Shown piece by piece: positions 27,155 to 36,149 of a stretch of DNA of 64,000 nt. A program made the translations under genes and the position numbers. Position 1 is the stretch's first letter. Each line of letters begins with the position of its first letter. The notes below the pieces were generated by a model that had not been told where the DNA came from, made no database searches, and saw nothing but the letters and a program-made list of their open reading frames with translations. The stretch is from CAVVYV01 sp963818205 (GTDB taxonomy: Bacteria > Actinomycetota > Thermoleophilia > Solirubrobacterales > 70-9): the NCBI GenBank assembly GCA_963818205.1, contig CAWFRG010000008.1, positions 17,579-81,578 on the forward strand. Reading direction: 5' to 3'.

Positions 27155-29347
27155 GTGCAGCGCGTCACCTTTTCGCGTAACTACACGCTTTCGCTCTCGC
27201 GCACCTGCCAGTGCTACTGCAAGTACTGCGCCTTCGCCACCCACCGGGCGCACATCCACGATCCAGACGAGGTCGAGCGCCGCCTCGACGAGGCGCTGAG
27301 GAGAAACACCAAGGAGCTGCTCGTACTCACCGGGGAGCGCCCCGAGATCAACCCCGAGGTGGCGGAGCGCCTGCGGAGCTGGGGGCACGATGACTTCACC
27401 TCCTACGTCCACTGGGCGTGCGAGCGGGCGTTGGAGCGCGGCCTCCTCCCGCACACCAACCTCGGGGTGCTCTCGCGCGAGGACCTGGGTCGCCTCCGTG
27501 AGGTCACCGCCTCGCAGGGGCTGATGCTGGAGTCGATCTCCGAGCGGCTGATGGAAACCGTCCATGCCGGCTCGCCGACCAAGCACCCTGCCCGCCGCCT
27601 GGAGACGATCGAGCTCGCGGGAGAGCTCCGGATCCCCTTCACCACCGGGATCCTGGTCGGGATCGGCGAGACCGAGGAGGAGCGGGTCGCCTCGCTCGAG
27701 GCCCTCGCCGACGTCCACGCCGAGTACGGCCACCTCCAGGAGGTGATCCTCCAGAATTTCGTCCCGCATCCCCGCTACTACGGCCGGGAAGTGGCGGAGA
27801 TCGCCGACGATTCGGCTAGGGAGAGATGGTCGGGGGCGGAGAATCACACCGAGGAGCTGCCGCTCCCGGAATGGGCGAGCCCGATCTCGATCGAGGAGAT
27901 GAAGCGGCTGATCGCCGAGTGCAAGCGGCTAATGCCCGAGGTGGGCATCCAGGTGCCGCCCAACCTCGCCGACTGGTGGCCGCAGCTGGTCGAGGAGGGG
28001 GCCACCGACCTCGGCGGGTTGTCGAGCAACGGCGACCACATCAGCCCGGAGGAGGCATTCCCGAGCCCCCACCAGGTACGGAAGGAGCTGGCGCCGCGGG
28101 GCTATGCGCTCACCGAGCGGCTCTGCGCCTATCCGCAATACCTCGACCCCGAGTGGATGGAGCAGTCGGTCCTCGACGTGGTCAAGCTCAAGTACTGGAG
28201 CTTCATCCCCCGCCGCGGCTCCGGCCGGCGCCAGGTCGAGCCGCCGGCGCCCGGGGTGGCGCCGCGCGCGATCGAGCGGGGGAGGCGCGGCGAGGCGCTG
28301 ACCGAGGAGGAGCTGACCGCGCTCTTCTCCGAGACGCGCCCGGAGGTGATCGAGGAGATGCGGCTCGCCGCCGACGAGCTGCGCGCCGAGCTTGCGGGGG
28401 AGACGGCCACCTTCGTCGTCAACCGCAACATCAACTTCACCAACGTCTGCGTGGTCGGCTGCGCCTTCTGCGGCTTCGGACAGGGGAAGCGCTCACCGGA
28501 CGCGTACCACGTCCACGAGGACGATTTCGCCGCACGCGTGCAGGAAGCGATCGACTTCGGGGCGACCGAGATCTGCATGCAGGGCGGCATCCACCCCGAG
28601 TACAAGCTCGAGGACTACGGGCGCTGGCTGCGCCTGGCGAAGGAGGCGGCGCCGCAGATCCACCTGCACGCCTATTCGCCGATGGAGGTCCACTACATGT
28701 GCGAGCGCTCGGGACGCTCGCCCGAGTCTGTCTTCGAGTACCTGATCGACTGCGGGCTCGGCTCGACCCCCGGGACCGCGGCCGAGGTCCTCGACGACGG
28801 CGTCCGCCAGCGGATCTCGCCGAACAAGCTGCCGGTGGCGCGCTGGGTGGAGATCATCGAGGCGTCGCACCGCTCCGGCCTGCGCTCCACTTCGACCGTG
28901 ATGTTCGGCCACATCGAGGAGCCGCGGGAGCTCGCTCGCCACATGCGGGTGGTCCGGGAGCTGCAGGAGCGGACCGGGGGAATCACCGAGTTCGTGCCGC
29001 TCAGCTTCATCCCCTACAACACCCTGCTCGGGCGCACCCACGGGGTCGAGGAAATCTCCCGAAGGGACAACCTCAAGCACACCGCCGCCTTCCGGTTGGC
29101 GCTCGGGCGGACGATCCCGAACCTGCAGGCGAGCTGGGTGAAGATGGGCCTCGACGCCGCCACCGAGAGCCTTCGGTGGGGCGTCAACGACCTCGGCGGC
29201 ACCCTGATGGAGGAGAACATCTCCCGGATGGCGGGCTCACAGCATGGGACGCGGCTTGAGCCGGAGCAGCTGATCGAGGCCGCCCGCCGGGCCGGGCGCC
29301 AGCCGGCCCAGCGGACCACTCTCTACGAGATCGTCGAGACGTACTGA
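27155..29347 (+). CDS. fbiC: FO synthase, fused CofG-CofH (FbiC)
   Basis: A 730-residue bifunctional radical SAM enzyme making the deazaflavin FO of coenzyme F420 from tyrosine and a ribityl-uracil. Domain 1 (CofG) has C18-x3-C22-x2-C25 (TCQCYCKYCAF) and GILVGIGETEEERVASLEAL. Domain 2 (CofH) has C432-x3-C436-x2-C439 (NVCVVGCAFCGFG), GATEICMQGGIHPEYKLEDY and STVMFGHIEEPRELARH. The fusion is the actinobacterial form. GTG 27155 starts it. It is divergently placed from the remaining F420 genes with adh and cupin genes in between. Confidence 0.96.
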   Translation: MQRVTFSRNYTLSLSRTCQCYCKYCAFATHRAHIHDPDEVERRLDEALRRNTKELLVLTGERPEINPEVAERLRSWGHDDFTSYVHWACERALERGLLPHTNLGVLSREDLGRLREVTASQGLMLESISERLMETVHAGSPTKHPARRLETIELAGELRIPFTTGILVGIGETEEERVASLEALADVHAEYGHLQEVILQNFVPHPRYYGREVAEIADDSARERWSGAENHTEELPLPEWASPISIEEMKRLIAECKRLMPEVGIQVPPNLADWWPQLVEEGATDLGGLSSNGDHISPEEAFPSPHQVRKELAPRGYALTERLCAYPQYLDPEWMEQSVLDVVKLKYWSFIPRRGSGRRQVEPPAPGVAPRAIERGRRGEALTEEELTALFSETRPEVIEEMRLAADELRAELAGETATFVVNRNINFTNVCVVGCAFCGFGQGKRSPDAYHVHEDDFAARVQEAIDFGATEICMQGGIHPEYKLEDYGRWLRLAKEAAPQIHLHAYSPMEVHYMCERSGRSPESVFEYLIDCGLGSTPGTAAEVLDDGVRQRISPNKLPVARWVEIIEASHRSGLRSTSTVMFGHIEEPRELARHMRVVRELQERTGGITEFVPLSFIPYNTLLGRTHGVEEISRRDNLKHTAAFRLALGRTIPNLQASWVKMGLDAATESLRWGVNDLGGTLMEENISRMAGSQHGTRLEPEQLIEAARRAGRQPAQRTTLYEIVETY

Positions 29348-29348
29348 C

Positions 29349-29372
29349 AAGCGGCGGCGTCAGCTGCCGCTT
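29349..29372 (+). terminator. Hairpin after fbiC
   Basis: AAGCGGC (29349-29355) pairs with GCCGCTT (29366-29372) just two bases after the fbiC stop, followed by a modest pyrimidine stretch. A likely transcription end. Confidence 0.5.
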
Positions 29373-29436
29373 CGTTCATGGGTCTCCCTTTTGTCTGAAC
29401 CCCTGGCTGTACGCGATCCTATGCTGAAAGACCGGA

Positions 29437-30444
29437 ATGAAGGCGATGTTGCTCGAAAAGCCCGGAGAGCCCCTGCGCGAGGCGGAGGTCGAGGATCCGG
29501 TGCCCGCGGAGGGCCAGGTCGCGATCAGGGTCGCGGTCTGCGCGGTCTGCCGCACCGACCTTCACGTGGTCGATGGCGAGCTGCCGGATCCGAAGCTGCC
29601 CCTGATCCCAGGCCACATGGTGGTCGGCACGGTGGAGGAGACGGGCCCGGAGGCCGAGCGCTTCGCCGCCGGCGATCGGGTCGGCGTCCCCTGGCTGGGC
29701 TGGACCGACGGGACCTGCCGCTACTGCCGCTCCGGCAGGGAGAACCTCTGCGTGAACGCGAGGTTCACCGGCTACCAGCTCGATGGCGGATACGCCGAGC
29801 GGATGGTCGCCGACGAGCGCTTCTGCTTTCCCCTTCCCGAGTCCTATCCCGACCTCCAGGCGGCGCCCCTGCTCTGCGCGGGGCTGATCGGCTACCGGGC
29901 GCTGCGGCTGGCGGGCGAGGGCGAGCGGCTCGGCCTCTACGGCTTCGGCGACTCCGCTCACATCATCAGCCAGGTCGCGGTCCACCAGGGCCGCCAGGTG
30001 TACGCGTTCACCCGTCCCGGCGACGAGGAGACCCAGGCCTTCGCGCGCGAGCTCGGCGCCCAGTGGGCGGGGGGCACCGGCGGTCCCGAGACGCCCGAGC
30101 TCGACGCGGCGATCATCTTCGCTCCGGTGGGGGAGCTGGTCCCCGAGGCGCTGCGGGCGGTCGTCCCGGGCGGAACCGTGGTCTGCGCGGGGATCCACAT
30201 GAGCGACATCCCCTCCTTCCCCTACGAGATCCTCTGGGGGGAGCGGACACTGCGCTCGGTAGCCAACCTGACCCGGCAGGACGGCGAGGAGTTCCTCGCC
30301 CTCGCCCCCGAGGTGCCGGTGCGTACGGAGGTGCAGCCATATCCCCTAGCGGACGCAAATCACGCACTCGATGATCTGCGCGGCGGTAGGGTTCGTGGAG
30401 CCGCCGTACTCAGGGTCGGCGCGGCCACCACGGCCGCCGGCTGA
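29437..30444 (+). CDS. Zinc-type alcohol dehydrogenase
   Basis: A 335-residue MDR alcohol dehydrogenase. VCRTDLHVVDGELPDPKLPL with the catalytic-zinc Cys, IPGHMVVGTVEETG with the His, and GTCRYCRSGRENLC for the structural zinc, where only three of the usual four Cys are seen (the first is Thr or Gly). The nucleotide domain has LGLYGFGDSAHIISQVA, replacing GxGxxG by GFGDSA. These features suit the AdhA/AdhP-like group acting on small primary alcohols. A cupin gene follows after 21 bases. Confidence 0.88.
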   Translation: MKAMLLEKPGEPLREAEVEDPVPAEGQVAIRVAVCAVCRTDLHVVDGELPDPKLPLIPGHMVVGTVEETGPEAERFAAGDRVGVPWLGWTDGTCRYCRSGRENLCVNARFTGYQLDGGYAERMVADERFCFPLPESYPDLQAAPLLCAGLIGYRALRLAGEGERLGLYGFGDSAHIISQVAVHQGRQVYAFTRPGDEETQAFARELGAQWAGGTGGPETPELDAAIIFAPVGELVPEALRAVVPGGTVVCAGIHMSDIPSFPYEILWGERTLRSVANLTRQDGEEFLALAPEVPVRTEVQPYPLADANHALDDLRGGRVRGAAVLRVGAATTAAG

Positions 30445-30465
30445 GGCCGCGGGAGAGGAATACGA

Positions 30466-30903
30466 ATGGCAGACGTCACCGTCAAGCGGATCGAGGACTT
30501 CGAGGCGATCTTCGGTGGGGGCTTTCGCCGGGTGCGCGCCGGTCTTGGGGTTACCTCGTTCGGGCTCTCCGTGATGGAGTTCCCGCCGAACTTCGAGCAC
30601 TACCCGACACACGACCAGACCCACGACGGCCAGGAGGAGGTCTACACCGTGCTCAGCGGGCGGATCGCCCTCGCGGTCGGCGGCGAGGTCCACGAGCTCG
30701 AACCCGGCGTCTTCGCCCGGGTGGGCCCGGGGGAGAAGCGGAAGCTGAGCACGGGCGACGAGCCCGCGAGGGTGCTCGCGATGGGCGCCACCCCGGGGAA
30801 GGTGTACGAGCCGCCCGAATTCAGCGTCGAGGGCGCCTCGGCGCCGCCGATGCACAAGCCCAAGGCCGAAGCCAAGGCTGAGCCCGAGGCCGCGAAGCTC
30901 TAG
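30466..30903 (+). CDS. Cupin-domain protein
   Basis: A 145-residue protein with one cupin barrel: FEHYPTHDQTHDGQEEVYTV holds the His/His/Glu metal motif 1, GGEVHELEPGVFARVGPG the second. The C-terminal 25 residues are Lys/Ala/Glu repeats. Metal-binding single cupins serve as dioxygenases, isomerases or sensors, so no reaction is assigned. Its stop codon overlaps the convergent cofE stop by four bases. Confidence 0.82.
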   Translation: MADVTVKRIEDFEAIFGGGFRRVRAGLGVTSFGLSVMEFPPNFEHYPTHDQTHDGQEEVYTVLSGRIALAVGGEVHELEPGVFARVGPGEKRKLSTGDEPARVLAMGATPGKVYEPPEFSVEGASAPPMHKPKAEAKAEPEAAKL

Positions 30904-31649
30904 CGGAAGAGGTCCTCCGAGGCGGGGCGGCGGATCGCCGCCGCGCCGGGGCCGTCCTCCTCGCTGACGATGCCGGCGAGGCCGGCGACAATCGCCCCGG
31001 GTACGCCCGAGTCCTTCTCGCGGCTCAGGTCCGCCGCCGCCGCGATCTCGTCAGCAGTTGCGATCAGGGTGGCGGAGAGCTCGTTACCGCGAGCGTCGTG
31101 GAGGCCGCGCCAGTCGGCCAGCGGCGCGATCCCGGCGCAACCGATCGCGATATCCGCCTGCCCGACCCTCCAGGCGCGGCCGAAGCTGTCGGCGATCACG
31201 ACCGCGGGCAGGTTTCCCGACGCCGCTTCGATTTGCCGCCTGATCATCTGGGCGGACCGATCCGCGTCAACCGGCAGCAGCGACACCCAGCCCGGCTCCA
31301 GGTTGGACGCGTCGATTCCGGCGTTCGCGCAGACCCACCCCTGGCGCGTCTCGGTGATCAGCACGCCCCGCTCGGCGCGGAGCACCACCTTGCTCTCCTG
31401 AAGCACCAGCTCGACCAGCGCCGGGTCCTTATCCAGCTCCGCGGCGAGCTCTCGCGCCCGCGCGCCCGGGTCAACCTCCGCGAGCCGGCGCAACCTGCCC
31501 TCGGCCTTGGAGACGACCTTCTGAGAGAGCACCACGATCTCATCGCCGCCGGGCTCGCCTGTCTCGGCGACCAGGCGTCCGAGATCGTCGCCCTCGCCGA
31601 TCTCAGGGATGCCCGCGAGCGGCCTGATCCGCAGCTCGCGAGCTCCCAA
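30900..31649 (-). CDS. cofE: Coenzyme F420-0:L-glutamate ligase
   Basis: A 249-residue CofE that adds glutamates to F420-0 using GTP. It has GDEIVVLSQKVVSKAEGRLR, VLRAERGVLITETRQGWVCA followed by NAGIDASN, and VVIADSFGRAWRVGQADIAI then GCAGI, the three family signatures. It lacks the nitroreductase-like C-terminal domain of mycobacterial FbiB, so it is the short form. Last gene of the npdG-cofD-cofC-cofE operon, starting seven bases after cofC. Confidence 0.93.
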   Translation of the reverse strand: MGARELRIRPLAGIPEIGEGDDLGRLVAETGEPGGDEIVVLSQKVVSKAEGRLRRLAEVDPGARARELAAELDKDPALVELVLQESKVVLRAERGVLITETRQGWVCANAGIDASNLEPGWVSLLPVDADRSAQMIRRQIEAASGNLPAVVIADSFGRAWRVGQADIAIGCAGIAPLADWRGLHDARGNELSATLIATADEIAAAADLSREKDSGVPGAIVAGLAGIVSEEDGPGAAAIRRPASEDLFR

Positions 31650-31656
31650 ATCGAGG

Positions 31657-32325
31657 CTAGGCGACCGCCGGCTCGGGCTGGGCGCCCAGCTCCCAGAGGA
31701 CCTTGGCGGTCCGGGGGGCGGGATCTGGGTCCAGCAGCAGCCGATCGCGCAACTCCCTCATGTCCTCGGGCGTGTCGAGGTCCGTCTCCAGGGACTCGAT
31801 CCGCTCGAGGGTGAATCCGATCCCGGCTGCGCGGGCTCGGCTGATGTGCCGGGAGCAGCTCTCGAGGCCGAACGCGGGCTCGATCGCATCGGGCGGGGAG
31901 AGCACCAGAGCGTTGGTGCCGGTGCCGTGGCGGTCGGGAACGATCAGGGCCGCCTGAGGCGTGCGCCCGAGATGCCGGTCGAGCTCGTCTGGATCGAGCA
32001 GCGGGCAGTCGGCGGCCAGCATCGCGACGCGATCGGCTCCGGCCTCCTTCGCTGCCGCGACACCCGCGATCGCGGCCTCCGAATGGCCGACGTCCTCGGG
32101 CTGCTCCAGCACCTCATGGCCGAGCCATCGTACGTGCCTGATGACCGACGGGTCAGCGGTGACGATCAGCGAGTCGGTGATGTTGCGGCTGCGCGGCAGC
32201 TTGGTGAGCACGTCGAGGAACAGAGCCTCGGCGAGTCGCTCGCGATCCGCTGGGCCCAGCGCACTCTCGAGCCGGCTCAGCGCGGCGTCTAGCCGCTTGA
32301 CTGGGATGATCGCTGTCGTTTGCAC
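31657..32325 (-). CDS. cofC: 2-phospho-L-lactate (or PEP) guanylyltransferase
   Basis: A 222-residue CofC/FbiD that makes the GDP-activated three-carbon unit of F420. TAIIPVKRLDAALSRLESAL is the N-terminal nucleotide-binding motif, VAMLAADCPLLDPDELDRHL the metal-binding DxP site, and IVPDRHGTGTNALVLSPPDA the family loop. GTG 32325 starts right before the first strand; ATG 32358 is an alternative that adds 11 residues. In actinobacteria the substrate may be PEP rather than phospholactate. Third gene of the operon. Confidence 0.92.
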   Translation of the reverse strand: MQTTAIIPVKRLDAALSRLESALGPADRERLAEALFLDVLTKLPRSRNITDSLIVTADPSVIRHVRWLGHEVLEQPEDVGHSEAAIAGVAAAKEAGADRVAMLAADCPLLDPDELDRHLGRTPQAALIVPDRHGTGTNALVLSPPDAIEPAFGLESCSRHISRARAAGIGFTLERIESLETDLDTPEDMRELRDRLLLDPDPAPRTAKVLWELGAQPEPAVA

Positions 32326-32390
32326 GCTTTGCCTACCGGCCCCGAATTCGTTTCGCATCCGTCCTGGACCAAAACAGGGTACCGGCCAGA

Positions 32391-33329
32391 TTACTGACTG
32401 CGCAAATTGCGGGCAAATTCGAGCGTTCGCTCGGCCAGCCGCCGGCGTCCCTTCGCCCCCTCCATCAGGGTCGGGCAACTGAGGATCTCGATCCCCTCCG
32501 GTGGTGGCTCGGGGTCGGCCTCATCGCAGACCATCGCCTCGATCAGGCCCTCGTAGAGGGAGGCGACCCCGGCTGCTGTCGAGGGTCGCCCAATCGCCGA
32601 CATGAAGGCGTCGGTGGGTCCCTTGACGACCTCTCCCGCCACATAGGGGCTGACCGCGATCACCGGGGCTTCGGCGGCCGCGAGCGCCCCGCGGAGGGCG
32701 GTGACGGCGAGGATCGGGCCGATCGAGATCACCGGGTTCGAGGGACCGATGACTATTGCCTCAGCATTGGAGACCGCTGCGAGGATCTCCGGCGTGGGTT
32801 CGGCCTCGGCGATCCCGTCCAGCTCGATCCCCTCGATCGCCGGCTGGGCGTGATCGACGATCAGGAACTCCTGGAGGCCCCGCCAGCCCTCGGCGGTTCG
32901 CACCCGGGTGCGAACCGGCTGCTCGCACATCGGCCGCACCGCTGCGCGCACCCCAAGCGAGCGGGCGATCTGGGCCTGCGCGTCGGTGCGGCGCCCTCCC
33001 TCGGCGACGAAGCTGCGCCGGTAGAGGCAGGTCGCCAGGTCGCGGTCGGAGAGGCTGAACCAGTCGGGGGCCCCGAGCGCGACCAGCCGCTCGAACACGG
33101 TGAAGGAGTCGCCCTTGATCCCCCAGCCGCGCTCCTCGTCGATCTCTCCCGCGAGCCAGTAGGTGATCAGGTCGGGATCGGGGGAGACGTCGACCCCGAG
33201 CAGCTCGACGTCGTCGGCGGTGTTGGCGATCACCGTTAGCTCCTCGCCGAGCAGGTCCTGCATCCCGGCGGCGAGCTTGGCGCCGCCGGTGCCGCCGGCG
33301 AGCACCACACAGCGCTCGATCTCACTCAC
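32391..33329 (-). CDS. cofD: 2-phospho-L-lactate transferase (F420 biosynthesis)
   Basis: A 312-residue CofD/FbiA that transfers the three-carbon phosphoester to FO. VVLAGGTGGAKLAAGMQDLL begins the Rossmann-like core. NTADDVELLGVDVSPDPDLI, GWGIKGDSFTVF and IGPSNPVISIGPIL are characteristic. The GTG start at 33329 overlaps the npdG TGA (GTGA), indicating translational coupling. Confidence 0.94.
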   Translation of the reverse strand: MSEIERCVVLAGGTGGAKLAAGMQDLLGEELTVIANTADDVELLGVDVSPDPDLITYWLAGEIDEERGWGIKGDSFTVFERLVALGAPDWFSLSDRDLATCLYRRSFVAEGGRRTDAQAQIARSLGVRAAVRPMCEQPVRTRVRTAEGWRGLQEFLIVDHAQPAIEGIELDGIAEAEPTPEILAAVSNAEAIVIGPSNPVISIGPILAVTALRGALAAAEAPVIAVSPYVAGEVVKGPTDAFMSAIGRPSTAAGVASLYEGLIEAMVCDEADPEPPPEGIEILSCPTLMEGAKGRRRLAERTLEFARNLRSQ

Positions 33330-34009
33330 TCCCAGGGATCGCCTTCCGGGAGATCCGAAATCCTCACCCCGGCGCGCGACTTGTAGCGGAAGTTGATCGC
33401 GATCAGCATCGGGGTCAGGGTCTCGACTATCCGCGCCATCTCCAGGGCCCCCGCATTGACAGCTCGGAGCCCTGGAATCAGCTCGATCAGCGCCGCCACC
33501 CGCGCCTTGTCCGTCTTCCGATCCCCGCAGACGAGGACGTCCTCCTCGAGCTCCACAGGTTCGGCGAGCTTCTTCGCGTTCACCGAGTGAAGCGCCGAGA
33601 TCACGATCACCCCTTCCGGGACCATCTCCTCGGCCTGCTGGGCGGCGGACCCCTGCCAGACGCCGAGTGCCCTGGACGCCTTGCCGCTGACCGCGGCGGC
33701 GGTGGGCACCGTGCAGTCAACGAGGATCTGACCGGGGGTGAGCGCCTGCTTGAGGTTGGTGAGTGTCTCCGACTGGGCCCGAAACGGAACGGTGAGGAAG
33801 GCGATCGGGCCGCGGGCGGCGGCGGCGGCGTTCTCGAGGCCCTCGACCTCCGCGCCCTCGACCATCTCTCTGACCCGCTCGGCCGCCTCCTGGGCCCGCC
33901 CTGGATCGCGGGAGCCGATCACCGTCGGCTGGCCGGCACGCGCCCAGCGGAGGGCGAGGCCGTAGCCGAGGGCACCGGTGCCACCGATGATCGGGATCGG
34001 GTCAGCCAC
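33326..34009 (-). CDS. npdG: F420H2:NADP oxidoreductase (F420-dependent NADP reductase)
   Basis: A 227-residue NADP-binding protein of the NpdG/Fno family that exchanges hydride between F420 and NADPH. IPIIGGTGALGYGLALRWAR is the NADP motif, TVIGSRDPGRAQEAAERV the second strand, and IVISALHSVNAKKLAEPVEL the family segment. Starting the F420 operon, it supplies reduced F420 in the same transcript that makes the cofactor. GTG 34009 is chosen; longer readings run into the opposite SDR gene. Confidence 0.92.
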   Translation of the reverse strand: MADPIPIIGGTGALGYGLALRWARAGQPTVIGSRDPGRAQEAAERVREMVEGAEVEGLENAAAAARGPIAFLTVPFRAQSETLTNLKQALTPGQILVDCTVPTAAAVSGKASRALGVWQGSAAQQAEEMVPEGVIVISALHSVNAKKLAEPVELEEDVLVCGDRKTDKARVAALIELIPGLRAVNAGALEMARIVETLTPMLIAINFRYKSRAGVRISDLPEGDPWE

Positions 34010-34073
34010 CGCGCGCAGCTTATTGGCGCGCGCCCCAGCCGCCGCCGGAGCCGAAGGCGAGGAGGCGGCGAAT

Positions 34074-34823
34074 ATGCTGGGGGCGGTGAGGCTCGAGGGC
34101 AGAAAAGCGCTGGTCACGGGCGGCGCCAGCGGGATCGGCGCCGCGATCTGCCGCCGTCTCGCGGCCGAGGGCGCCCAGGTGACGATCGGCGACGTCAACC
34201 TCGAGGGGGCCAGAGGGGTCGCCGGCGAGATCTCGTGCGAGGCGCTCCAGCTCGACGTCACCGACCTCGATTCCGCCCGGGCTGCGGTGGAGCGAACTGG
34301 GACGCTCGACATCCTCGTCAACAACGCAGGCACCGACGAGTTCGGCTTCTTCGTCGACACCACCCCCGAGCAGTGGCAGAAGGTAATCGCCGTCAACCTC
34401 AACGGGGTGCTCAACTGCACTCACGCCGCTCTCCCCGGAATGCAGGACGCCGGCTACGGGCGGATCGTCAACATCGCCTCCGAGGCCGGCCGGATCGGAT
34501 CGAAGGGCTCGGCCGTTTACTCCGCCGCGAAGGGCGGCGTGATCGCGTTCACCAAGGTGACGGCGCGCGAGGGCGCCCGGTTCGGGGTCAATGCGAACGG
34601 GATCGCGCCCGGCCCGATCGAGACGCCGCTGCTGATGCAGGCGCTCGAGTTCGGCGAGATCGGCGAGAAGATCGTCGCGAACATGAAGGCGGGGACGCAG
34701 CTGCGGCGGCTGGGCTCGCCAGACGAGGTCGCCGCCGTGGTCGCCTTCCTCGCCTCCGACGACGCCTCCTACGTCACCGGCGAGATCATCGGCGTCTCCG
34801 GGGGAATGGGGATGGTGGGATGA
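34074..34823 (+). CDS. SDR-family dehydrogenase (3-oxoacyl or 3-hydroxyacyl type)
   Basis: A 249-residue classical SDR: ALVTGGASGIGAAICRRLAA, LDILVNNAGTDEFGFFVDTT, RIVNIASEAGRIGSKGSAVY then SAAKGGVIAFTK (Ser, Tyr, Lys), and IAPGPIETPLL. GGAGG precedes ATG 34074. The sequence style is that of FabG-like or 2-hydroxyacyl-CoA dehydrogenases of ring or fatty-acid degradation. It overlaps the thioesterase gene (ATGA), and an HMG-CoA lyase-like gene follows, so an acyl-CoA role is likely. Confidence 0.87.
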   Translation: MLGAVRLEGRKALVTGGASGIGAAICRRLAAEGAQVTIGDVNLEGARGVAGEISCEALQLDVTDLDSARAAVERTGTLDILVNNAGTDEFGFFVDTTPEQWQKVIAVNLNGVLNCTHAALPGMQDAGYGRIVNIASEAGRIGSKGSAVYSAAKGGVIAFTKVTAREGARFGVNANGIAPGPIETPLLMQALEFGEIGEKIVANMKAGTQLRRLGSPDEVAAVVAFLASDDASYVTGEIIGVSGGMGMVG

Positions 34824-35194
34824 GTCTCGAGCTCGGGATCGAGCGCACCGATGAGTTCGTGGTCGAGGACCGGCTCCTCACCGACGTCGGCGGGACGATC
34901 GGGGCGAGCGTCCTGTCCACCCCGGGGATGATCGGGATGATGGAGCGGACCGCCGCCGCCCTCTCCTTCGAGAACCTCCCCGATGGGCAGGCGACGGTCG
35001 GCTTCGAGGTCTGCATCAAGCACGTAGCTCCGGCGGCCGAGGGCCAGACCTGCACCGCCCACGCCAGGCTCCGTGAGGTGGTGGACGAGCGGAAGCTCCG
35101 CTTCGAGGTCGAGGTCAAGGAGGGCGAGCGGACGATCGGCGTCGGCACCCACGAGCGGCGGGTGATCGAGATCGGCTCGGTCACGGGCGACTAG
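34820..35194 (+). CDS. FlK-like hotdog thioesterase
   Basis: A 124-residue hotdog protein similar in layout to fluoroacetyl-CoA thioesterase FlK: VLSTPGMIGMMERTAAALSF, GQATVGFEVCIKHVAPAAEG (conserved His on the substrate side) and TIGVGTHERRVI. Most relatives hydrolyse unknown acyl-CoAs; there is no sign of organofluorine metabolism. Translationally coupled to the SDR gene. Confidence 0.82.
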   Translation: MSLELGIERTDEFVVEDRLLTDVGGTIGASVLSTPGMIGMMERTAAALSFENLPDGQATVGFEVCIKHVAPAAEGQTCTAHARLREVVDERKLRFEVEVKEGERTIGVGTHERRVIEIGSVTGD

Positions 35195-35218
35195 AGCGCC
35201 ACCTCTACCCTGAAGTCG

Positions 35219-36139
35219 ATGGCCGCTGAGCTTCCCGAGAGCGTCAAGATCCGCGAGGTTGGGCCTCGCGACGGGTTCCAGAACGAGCCCGAGGTGATTC
35301 CGACCGAGGAGAAGGTGCGGCTGCTCGGATTGCTCTCCGACTCCGGCCTGCGTCGGATCGAGGTGACTTCATTCGTTCGGCCCGATGTGATCCCGCAGCT
35401 CGCCGACGGGGCCGAGGTGCTGAGCCGGTACGAGCCGCGGGACGGCGTCGCGTATTCGGTCCTGATCCCGAACCGGAGGGGCCTGGACCTGGCGCTTAAA
35501 CAGCGCGACCGCTTCCAGGAGGCGAACTTCTTCCTGTCGGCCTCGGAGACCCACAATCGAAAGAACGTCAACCGGTCGATCGCCGAGTCGCTCGCCGACC
35601 TCGACGGGACGATCGCGGCCGCGGGCGAGGCGGGGATCCGCTGCGAGGGGGTGATCTCGACCAGCTTCGGCTGCCCCTACGAGGGCGAGGTCAAGCCCGA
35701 GCGGGTCCTCGAGATCGCCGAGCAGCTCTCCGGCTTCGGCTGTGCCGAGATCGCCTTCGGCGACACCACCGGGATGGCGAACCCCCGCCAGGTGCGCGAC
35801 TTCTTCCAGCTCGCCCGCGAGCGGCTGCCCTCGGTCGAGCTCACCGCCCACTTCCATAACACCCGCGGCCAGGGGCTCGCAAACGTGCTGGCGGCGCTGG
35901 AGTCGGGAATCGACTCCTTCGAGAGCTCATTCGGCGAGCTCGGCGGCTGCCCGGTGCCCCCGGGCTCGACCGGCAACATCTCCACCGAGGACCTGGTCTC
36001 GATGCTGGAGGAGATGGGCGTCCGGACCGGGGTGGAGCTGCCGAGGCTGATCGAGGCCTCCTCGGAGGCGCAGGCCGTCCTCGGCCGGCCGCTCGGCGCC
36101 CACCTTCTGACCGCGGGCCCGATCGACTGGCACCGATAG
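35219..36139 (+). CDS. Hydroxymethylglutaryl-CoA lyase-like enzyme
   Basis: A 306-residue DRE-TIM metallolyase: VKIREVGPRDGFQNEPEVIP (the DRE-TIM R and D), RIEVTSFVRPDVIPQLADGA, EIAFGDTTGMANPRQVRDFF, ELTAHFHNTRGQGLANVLAA and LGGCPVPPGSTGNISTEDLV. The catalytic Cys is in GGCP, but the loop reads VPPGSTGN rather than the usual YAxGATGN. HMG-CoA lyase yields acetyl-CoA and acetoacetate in leucine breakdown; acetoacetyl-CoA synthetase at 42.6 kb could use that acetoacetate. A related lyase with other substrate is possible. Confidence 0.87.
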   Translation: MAAELPESVKIREVGPRDGFQNEPEVIPTEEKVRLLGLLSDSGLRRIEVTSFVRPDVIPQLADGAEVLSRYEPRDGVAYSVLIPNRRGLDLALKQRDRFQEANFFLSASETHNRKNVNRSIAESLADLDGTIAAAGEAGIRCEGVISTSFGCPYEGEVKPERVLEIAEQLSGFGCAEIAFGDTTGMANPRQVRDFFQLARERLPSVELTAHFHNTRGQGLANVLAALESGIDSFESSFGELGGCPVPPGSTGNISTEDLVSMLEEMGVRTGVELPRLIEASSEAQAVLGRPLGAHLLTAGPIDWHR

Positions 36140-36149
36140 TCTGCCGTCG

